A stretch of DNA of 30,726 nucleotides from a virus: the IMG/VR virus record IMGVR_UViG_3300028889_000021, positions 1 through 30,726 of that record. One strand, given 5' to 3'. The notes below the pieces were generated by a model. It saw only the letters and a program-made list of their open reading frames with translations, did not search any database and was not told the origin of the DNA. The first letter of the stretch is position 1. Each line of letters opens with the position of its first letter. Both the position numbers and the translations under genes were made by a program. Of this stretch, positions 25,168 to 30,726 are shown one piece after another.

Positions 25168-27123
25168 TTAAACAGACTCGGCCACAGTCCTAAGGACCAC
25201 AGTCAGGTAGCCGCCGAGAGTTGAGCCACCTGGGCCCGGAGGAGCTAGCTGAGTGAGCTTCCAGTCGTCGATCACGACGAGTACAGAAGTGTCATCGTAC
25301 AGCTCCTGGAACACCACCACGTCTCCGGCCCTGGCTAGACTCTTGAAAGCGTCGAACCTGGAACGTGCGTAGTCGTCGGTGCCCACGCGCTGACCGCCCT
25401 TGTCCATCTCCTCATCGAACAGGAGGAAAGTATGGCTGATCATCCGCTGACGGATAGAGCCAGGCAAAGCCTTCACCTGCCATCCGTTGAGGATGGCTCC
25501 TGTCGACGTGTCGGACCCCCTGAACAGGGTGAACTTGAGCTTGATCCACTTCTGCCTGCCTGACGGCTGGGAGATGGTGACATCTCCCGTGCCGGGATTA
25601 AGGGCTGGCGTGTAGGTTAGGCTAGGCCACTCGGTTCCCTCGATGTCGATGATCGAGAGTCCGAGGTTACCTGCGAGAGGATCCGGCGTCGAGATAGACA
25701 TGAACTTGTAGAGCTTGGGCTCTTCGGTGTTGAACCTAATACGTCCAGTCTGGAGGTATCCAGACGGGTAGAGCTTACTTGCATCTTGCACCCACACAGA
25801 GTTATTGCTGACGGTGAAGGCGAGCCTGTCGCTCGCCCCGAACATAGTGACAGACTGGACAGTGCCAGTCACGTCGGTGGCATAGATGTCACGGGCGAAG
25901 GCGTACCTCAGAGCGCCTCCGGAGACTTCCTGGAAGGAGGTACCCAGGTCCACTCTGAAAGTCCCTGTGTCGCCATCGTGGGCGTCTGTAGACCCCACGT
26001 ACATAAACCTGTCGAACCCGGTGATGGACTGGCATCCACCGGCGGGGGAGAAGAGGAGAGGGCCGTAGTTCACATCGCCCTGTCCGTCCAGTTCGCCAAC
26101 CCTGAACCCCTTCGAGGTAGCGATACCGACGAACGTGCCAACGTAGGCGTAGATCGTGCGGACACTCTCGCCTCTCGGCATGGTAGCCGAGATGATCGGA
26201 GTGAAGATCTCGGTAGAGTTGCTGAGGTCGGCTTGGAACTTGTAGATCGCAGAGTCGGTACCGTTGTAGCCCGACGCGTAGATCGCGCTCGGGCCTTCCG
26301 TGGCGGACGACCAGATCCATGTGGTGTCAGGGTGTGCCAGCACCAGGCCAACGCCGCCGGTCCACGCAGTCGGCAGAGCAGGACCACCGGCGCCGGTCAT
26401 GCTGAGCGCGTACAGCTCGTTGTCCCAGCCTGCGATCAGCCGCTGCTTGCACACCTCGATGAACCCGGTGGTGACGCTCGCAGGAGCGTTCCAGATCTTC
26501 GTCCCCGCTCCGGTATCCACACCGGTCCAGATACCATCATCAGCCAGCAGGAACCAGCGGGTACCAGCGTTCGCGATGGCGAACGCGTTACCAGCAGATC
26601 CTGTGGTGATAGCGGTACGGCTGGCTTCGACAACCTTCCAGAGGTTGTTTCCGTCCAGTAGGAAAAGGGCGTCGTTTCCGGAAGGGTCAACGTACCCCCG
26701 GACCTGGGTGGTGGTGTCGGTCAGCGTGTACCTGTTGTCCGGCTCACGCAGAAGCGTGAGCTGTCCAGGAGTCCACGGGTCGAGGCCGAGCGAGGTGTCA
26801 TACCTATCAGCCACAGCAGCCGTAGGGTTACCGATGTCCGGGTCCTGGTACAGGAGCCCGGAGCCAGTAGTCCACGAGTTCTGCGATCGCAGCCACCATC
26901 CATAGATGGACTGCTCACCCGGTTCGGCGGAGTTGTCGAACTGCTGCTTCCTGATCTCGGCCATACCTTCGGTGTACGGCCATTGGTCCCGAGTAGCGGA
27001 GAGGAAGGGGATCCCACCCAGCGCGTAATCGAACCGGTAGTTGGCTAGGGCATACCCTCCGCTGTTCGGAGTACCCGGCAGGAAGTTGGAGATCTGGAAG
27101 GGAATGTGGTGGACGATGTCCAT
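25168..27123 (-). CDS. Large minor tail protein (651 aa), possible beta-propeller receptor-binding protein
   Basis: The protein (MDIVHHIPFQISNFLPGTPN) is beta-rich, with repeated blade-like segments that end in aromatic or hydrophobic pairs such as GTRWFLLADDGIWTGVDTG and NDALFLLDGNNLWKVVEA. These repeats resemble a propeller. The C-terminal third, from about 480, looks like a structural sandwich domain. Position upstream of the lysis genes and downstream of the connector genes fits a tail-tip or host-recognition protein. No enzyme motif is seen. Confidence 0.75.
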   Translation of the reverse strand: MDIVHHIPFQISNFLPGTPNSGGYALANYRFDYALGGIPFLSATRDQWPYTEGMAEIRKQQFDNSAEPGEQSIYGWWLRSQNSWTTGSGLLYQDPDIGNPTAAVADRYDTSLGLDPWTPGQLTLLREPDNRYTLTDTTTQVRGYVDPSGNDALFLLDGNNLWKVVEASRTAITTGSAGNAFAIANAGTRWFLLADDGIWTGVDTGAGTKIWNAPASVTTGFIEVCKQRLIAGWDNELYALSMTGAGGPALPTAWTGGVGLVLAHPDTTWIWSSATEGPSAIYASGYNGTDSAIYKFQADLSNSTEIFTPIISATMPRGESVRTIYAYVGTFVGIATSKGFRVGELDGQGDVNYGPLLFSPAGGCQSITGFDRFMYVGSTDAHDGDTGTFRVDLGTSFQEVSGGALRYAFARDIYATDVTGTVQSVTMFGASDRLAFTVSNNSVWVQDASKLYPSGYLQTGRIRFNTEEPKLYKFMSISTPDPLAGNLGLSIIDIEGTEWPSLTYTPALNPGTGDVTISQPSGRQKWIKLKFTLFRGSDTSTGAILNGWQVKALPGSIRQRMISHTFLLFDEEMDKGGQRVGTDDYARSRFDAFKSLARAGDVVVFQELYDDTSVLVVIDDWKLTQLAPPGPGGSTLGGYLTVVLRTVAESV

Positions 27124-27129
27124 AGAGCA

Positions 27130-28440
27130 TCACACCTTCCTGTACCAACCCTGAACGGTGATCAGGGCTCCGGCCAGCAGATCCGAGCCGACGATGTTCT
27201 GTCCGTCGTACGAGCGGAGACGATCCCATGTAGCACCAACCGAGCCGGTGAATGCCACAGCGTGGCTGTGACCGTTGAGGCCACCGTTCTCCACGCTCAT
27301 CCCCACCACCTGGCGGGTGCCACGGTAGATGTCGGTAGGCGCATTCACCTGAACGATGCTGCCTCCGGTGCCAGCGGTGTTGACCACAAGGTAAGCGGTG
27401 AAGAACACCATCTCACCCAGCTCCCACCACCAGCCAGTTCGCGTAGTCCAGGTGACGGCGCCGCCACCGTTGACGGTCGGCGTGTAGGTCTGGATGTTCT
27501 GGCCGGAGAGCAGGATGTCGCCACCGATGAAGTCGTCTGTAGCGGTGACGTCGGTAGCTGTCAGGTTGGTAGCAGTAAGGTTGCCGTTCACGGTCAGTGC
27601 ACCTACACCGGTACGCTCTATCGAGACGTCGGCAGCGCCAGCACCAGAACCCCAAGCCAGTCGACCGTCAGCCCTGGTGAAGAACCGGACGAACGCATCG
27701 CCAGCCACGGAGCTGGCTACCGTGCTGAGCGTAGAGCTGGCGCGGGTGGCGGTAATCCCGGACTGCACAAGCAGGGCATCATCAGTAGCCAGCACGTTGG
27801 CGCCAGCCCGATAGAGGTTGGTGTCCATCGTAGCGTTACCAGGGCCCCAGGAGAGATCTCCGTCGGCGTCGACCACGAACCTGGAGTTCGTGTCGCCGGT
27901 CACCCTGGCACGGTAGGCGTTATCGGTAGCCAGCGCACGCTCCACCAGGATACTGGAGTTCGATGTCAGTCCGGTGGTGAACGTGATCGCATCGTCGAAC
28001 GTGAACGAACCCTGGACGGTACCGGCCACGGTCGGGTTGTTGATCGTGGGTGCGGTCAGCGTCTTGTTGGTCAGCGTCTGGACCATCGTGGTGCCAACCA
28101 GATCGCCGGTGACACCGTGAACATCAGAGGTTGCAGCGATGTGAGTCTGAAGATCGGTGAAGTCCCGAGCGGAGGAGACGTGTCTCACCACAGCGCCCGC
28201 ATTGTGAGAGCTAGCAGACGTGCCGTCAACGGCACGCGTCACCGTGAAGATGTTCGGACCGCCAGAGGTGACGTCCACCAGCTCCTCGTTCGCAGAGCCG
28301 TAGTCAAGAGACAGCGTGAACGGGAACGACCCAGGGAAGCCGGACGAACTGGCCACCTGGATCGACGTGTCGCTCGGGTTAGCGGTCACCTGGAGGTTGG
28401 TGACCGCAGCGATCGAAGAATAGAAGCGAGCGTTGGGCAT
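27130..28440 (-). CDS. Tail fiber-like protein (436 aa)
   Basis: The product (MPNARFYSSIAAVTNLQVTA) shows fiber features: a small N-terminal domain, then Gly/Ser/Thr/Asn-rich beta-repeats such as TLTNKTLTAPTINNPTVAGT and LTATNLTATDVTATDDFIGG, then a C-terminal globular tip with WWWELGEMVFF and aromatic residues. Trimeric fibers with such repeats bind the host surface. ATG 28440 has GAGGTG upstream. Host range could be set here. Confidence 0.78.
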   Translation of the reverse strand: MPNARFYSSIAAVTNLQVTANPSDTSIQVASSSGFPGSFPFTLSLDYGSANEELVDVTSGGPNIFTVTRAVDGTSASSHNAGAVVRHVSSARDFTDLQTHIAATSDVHGVTGDLVGTTMVQTLTNKTLTAPTINNPTVAGTVQGSFTFDDAITFTTGLTSNSSILVERALATDNAYRARVTGDTNSRFVVDADGDLSWGPGNATMDTNLYRAGANVLATDDALLVQSGITATRASSTLSTVASSVAGDAFVRFFTRADGRLAWGSGAGAADVSIERTGVGALTVNGNLTATNLTATDVTATDDFIGGDILLSGQNIQTYTPTVNGGGAVTWTTRTGWWWELGEMVFFTAYLVVNTAGTGGSIVQVNAPTDIYRGTRQVVGMSVENGGLNGHSHAVAFTGSVGATWDRLRSYDGQNIVGSDLLAGALITVQGWYRKV

Positions 28441-28448
28441 TTAGCACC

Positions 28449-29387
28449 TCATCCGTTGTAGGTCTGGTAGGACTCGTACAGACGCTGAAGCCGCAGGCGC
28501 TCTTCTGACAGCCTCTCTTGGTACAGAGCCATGTAGTACTTAGACGCGTTACTTCCGGCCCCTGTAGGCACCAGCGGTGCCCTCTCGGTAGCCTCTATCG
28601 CCTGCTGCTGGAGTCGTGCAGACTCGTAGGCAGGGAGCAGGCGCCAGCAGGCGCCGTACATGATCATATCTACGTACCGCTCGGGGTATCCGGTGGTCAG
28701 CTCGAAGTCGTCGTTGTCGTTGACGAGAACGTTCGGCTTCTTGGTGTAGGTCACACGGATGTTACGGCCCGGAACGATGAAGTCTCGCATGATCTGGATC
28801 GTCTTGCCGGTCGGAGTCGGGGTAGGCTTCACCTGCCCCGGCGTGGTAGACGCCAGAGGGTTGAACCTCCAAGACGACAGAGGGAACCAGACGGCCGAAG
28901 GTCCGATGGTGTTGACCACAACCTTCAGCACATCTTCAGCAGCGTCCGGCATCGGATACTCGTAGCGGGCAGCGATCTTCGGGAACTCGTGCTCACCCAG
29001 CACCCAGAGGTCCGGGTAGGTTCCGTTGATCGTGTCGTTGATCGCTTCCTTGATGCGGGCTCGGGGGTACATCGGGTCGTCGGTGATCAGGGTGTCGAGA
29101 CCGTGGGCCGCAGCCGTGGTCCCTTCCACTCCCCGCCCGGTACCGCTGTTCCCGCCGAACACGGTGACCGTGCCTGTAGCACGGTCGAATCCCTTGACCA
29201 GGATGAGTTCGTCGTCGATCTCAACCAGACCTCGGGACAGGTTGGTGACAGTCTCAGGGTCGACCATGAACTGGACGTCGGTGTCGGTCATCGGTGCGAT
29301 GAGATACGAGATCGACGCCTGGTCTCGGGTGTAGCCAAGCAGTTGCTGCTTCACTCGGCTGATGAGCTGATCGAAAGTAACAGCCAC
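28449..29387 (-). CDS. Head-tail connector (adaptor-like) protein
   Basis: This 312-aa protein (MAVTFDQLISRVKQQLLGYT) has the layout of phage neck or adaptor proteins that attach below the portal: an N-terminal helix, a beta-rich insert with VEIDDELILVKGFDRATG, a central PRARIKEAINDTI helix, and a C-terminal helical bundle with many Arg/Gln (ERLSEERLRLQRLYES). Order in the operon, after small structural genes and before fibers, supports this. No enzymatic motif is present. Confidence 0.7.
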   Translation of the reverse strand: MAVTFDQLISRVKQQLLGYTRDQASISYLIAPMTDTDVQFMVDPETVTNLSRGLVEIDDELILVKGFDRATGTVTVFGGNSGTGRGVEGTTAAAHGLDTLITDDPMYPRARIKEAINDTINGTYPDLWVLGEHEFPKIAARYEYPMPDAAEDVLKVVVNTIGPSAVWFPLSSWRFNPLASTTPGQVKPTPTPTGKTIQIMRDFIVPGRNIRVTYTKKPNVLVNDNDDFELTTGYPERYVDMIMYGACWRLLPAYESARLQQQAIEATERAPLVPTGAGSNASKYYMALYQERLSEERLRLQRLYESYQTYNG

Positions 29388-29401
29388 TTGGCCTCCTTGC
29401 C

Positions 29402-29938
29402 TTAAAGTTCAGACCATGCGATGGACAGGTTCCACAGCGTGTTGACGCTACCGAGTTCGGTTCTCAGAACGGTGCTTTCGCCGGGCAGCAAGGTCAACGA
29501 ACCTGCTGCGATAGTCGCAGGAACCTGGTGGATAAACGAAGAAGTAGAAGAGCCGGTAGCCTGAAGTGTGGGTGAGTTGAACCACGCCGCCCCCAGGGTG
29601 GCGGTGACCCCGATGATCCTCACCTGGCCAACAGGGTTCGGCATGTTGGATCGGATCTTGCCTATGTCAGCAGCGCTGACCAGCGTGCCACCACTTACTC
29701 CGGTAGCAAGCCAACCCCTCATCGGGTCGGTTATAGATACGGCTCCGGTGGTTACCTGGCTGATGAACACGCCCGCGATCAGGATGGTCTTGCCCGATCC
29801 GACAGGGTTGGTCAGAGCCAGATGGTTCTCTGCAAGGGCCACTCCTGCACTCTCGGCCCTGCTGTACACATACCCGCCCTGGAAGGCGGGGTTGGTAACC
29901 GCATGCGTCGGTACCGAATTCCCCGTGGAGTTCGTCAT
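29402..29938 (-). CDS. Virion structural protein of unknown role (178 aa)
   Basis: The product (MTNSTGNSVPTHAVTNPAFQ) is beta-rich, Ser/Thr/Gly/Ala-rich and without cysteine, features of a capsid-decorating or tail-surface protein. The segment NPVGSGKTILIAGVFI contains a chance GSGKT but no other ATPase motif. It overlaps its upstream neighbour by one base, in a TAATG arrangement. No family is recognised. Confidence 0.7.
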   Translation of the reverse strand: MTNSTGNSVPTHAVTNPAFQGGYVYSRAESAGVALAENHLALTNPVGSGKTILIAGVFISQVTTGAVSITDPMRGWLATGVSGGTLVSAADIGKIRSNMPNPVGQVRIIGVTATLGAAWFNSPTLQATGSSTSSFIHQVPATIAAGSLTLLPGESTVLRTELGSVNTLWNLSIAWSEL

Positions 29939-30411
29939 TACGACGCCATGAGCGTAGCGCTAACCGTACCGCCGGTGATCGTAGTAGTAACGTTGCCTCG
30001 ACCGTATCGCCAAGCTCCGGAGGTGGTCACCTGGGTGACGCCCGGAGCGGACTGGGTTACCGGGGTGGACCGGAACCAGTTCGTGCCGTCCTGACTGACC
30101 TCAAGCGCGACGGCCCCTGCGGAGACGCCAGCGCCAGCGATGATCGCCAGGGTGATGTTCTGCTTACCCGACCCAAAGTCGACTGTGGTTCCAGCGCCAG
30201 TAGCAGAAACTGCCGAGAGCGTGGAAGCCGACACCAGGGAGCCGGTTGAGGTGACCAGTCCAGCACCCAGGTTCGGGCCGGGAACGGCTACGTTGGCGGT
30301 CTGCCCGCCCTGCGTTACAGTGATAGGCGCAGCCGTAGAGCTGGCGCCGTCGATAGATACCTTGTTCTCGGCGCCCCTGATAGCGCCGAGGTTTCCGTCA
30401 GTTACTCCCAT
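29938..30411 (-). CDS. Virion structural protein of unknown role (157 aa)
   Basis: The start ATG 30411 is favoured by AAGGAGG six bases upstream (MGVTDGNLGAIRGAENKVSI); the longer start at 30435 lies before it. The protein is Gly/Ser/Thr/Val-rich and beta-repetitive, with a C-terminal block (ALEVSQDGTNWFRSTPVTQS) typical of small surface domains on phage virions. No family is recognised. Confidence 0.72.
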   Translation of the reverse strand: MGVTDGNLGAIRGAENKVSIDGASSTAAPITVTQGGQTANVAVPGPNLGAGLVTSTGSLVSASTLSAVSATGAGTTVDFGSGKQNITLAIIAGAGVSAGAVALEVSQDGTNWFRSTPVTQSAPGVTQVTTSGAWRYGRGNVTTTITGGTVSATLMAS

Positions 30412-30631
30412 TCTCGGCCTCCTTGACAGCAGCATCCACGTGGTGCTGCTTGGTACCGGCAGGGCTCAGGCCCTGCCTGACGGCGGACTCGTAGTTGTCA
30501 AGCTCTCGGTCCCAGGCTCGCTGCTTGGTCCCGTACGTGTCGTTGATAGCGGGGGAAAGCTGGAGGCCCTTAGCCCTTACGCACTCTCCCCAGGATGCGT
30601 GATCCTGAGTCGAGCAGGCAGTAGAGCACAT
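30398..30631 (-). CDS. Small Cys-containing late protein (77 aa)
   Basis: The product starts MCSTACSTQDHASWGECVRA, with three Cys in the first 17 residues. A helical part with a WDRELDNYESAVRQGLSP motif follows, and it ends in charged residues. Small proteins of this pattern accompany structural genes in several actinophages, but their role is unknown to me. ATG 30631 overlaps the upstream stop as TGATG. Confidence 0.7.
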   Translation of the reverse strand: MCSTACSTQDHASWGECVRAKGLQLSPAINDTYGTKQRAWDRELDNYESAVRQGLSPAGTKQHHVDAAVKEAENGSN

Positions 30632-30726
30632 CAGCGTTCACCAACCAGACCGATGACAGCCTCACGCCAGGGGACCAGGACCACTTCGGTCTGCGGGGAA
30701 ACATGGATGTCCCACCTCAGCTTCAG
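30631..30726 (-). CDS. C-terminal fragment of a late gene, cut by window edge
   Basis: A frame enters from the right edge and ends in TGA at 30631-30633, giving the last 31 residues, including HVSPQTEVVLVPWREAVIGL. The start is outside the window. It is coupled to the next gene through TGATG. No family can be assigned from this fragment. Confidence 0.55.
   Translation of the reverse strand: MKLRWDIHVSPQTEVVLVPWREAVIGLVGER

Noticed and set aside
27106-28461. 451-aa plus-strand frame opposite the tail-fiber gene
   Set aside because: A codon-bias shadow of the fiber repeats; its translation is Val/Gly/Arg-rich without motif.
29402-29938. P-loop ATPase suggested by GSGKT
   Set aside because: No Walker B or other motif, and the surrounding sequence is a beta-rich structural protein; a chance match.

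Overview
The window is a segment of a tailed phage (Caudoviricetes) of a high-GC actinobacterium. The phage nature is shown by a terminase large subunit, portal, endolysin, holin and tail genes. The host class is inferred from high GC, frequent GTG starts, a WhiB-type regulator, a Streptomyces-like CRP-type operator and an actinobacterial rRNA-type boxA. Streptomyces is the likeliest host, but no single base proves it. The window looks like part of a circular or permuted map: the leftward late operon running left from 5126 appears to continue at the right edge (30726 down to 23957), so the capsid genes probably lie outside the window.

Layout. 1-5126, minus strand: small virion protein genes, portal, PGRP-type amidase endolysin, terminase large subunit. 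5127-6924: about 1.8 kb without a convincing gene, holding hairpins, a pair of inverted DnaA-like boxes, inverted repeats, a boxA-like antitermination element and large hairpins just ahead of the first rightward gene. 6925-13289, plus strand: early accessory operon of small unknown proteins, membrane peptides, a phosphoribosyltransferase-fold protein and two minimal kinase-like paralogues. 13458-14908, minus strand: a sigma-like protein and a metallophosphoesterase. 14938-23905, plus strand: regulators (small DNA-binding-like protein, WhiB-like protein) and DNA/RNA metabolism (Cas4/RecB-type Fe-S nuclease, SSB-like protein, RecA-fold ATPase, endonuclease VII, a primase in two overlapping reading frames, RNA ligase, dCMP deaminase). 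A bidirectional terminator at 23916-23954 separates this from the leftward lysis, tail and connector genes.

The most striking content is RNA. The spacers of the early operon are punctuated by structured elements. There is a complete type II hammerhead ribozyme (7433-7495). Six copies of a 40-nt minimal tRNA-like element (8-shaped pairing order: 5-bp acceptor stem, invariant-length 11-nt linker, 6-bp T-stem, 7-nt T-loop) each stand before a GC hairpin. Three further T-arm motifs cluster at 13345-13455. A 78-nt tmRNA-like acceptor/T-arm domain at 17849-17926 has a G3:U70 pair but no tag frame or pseudoknots. All helices of the six copies are perfectly paired although their sequences differ, which is covariation visible by eye. 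Together with the boxA at the operon head and a phage RNA ligase downstream, this suggests an RNA-punctuation scheme in which a long antiterminated transcript is cut at minimal tRNA-like and ribozyme sites. That function is an inference; the structures themselves are seen directly.
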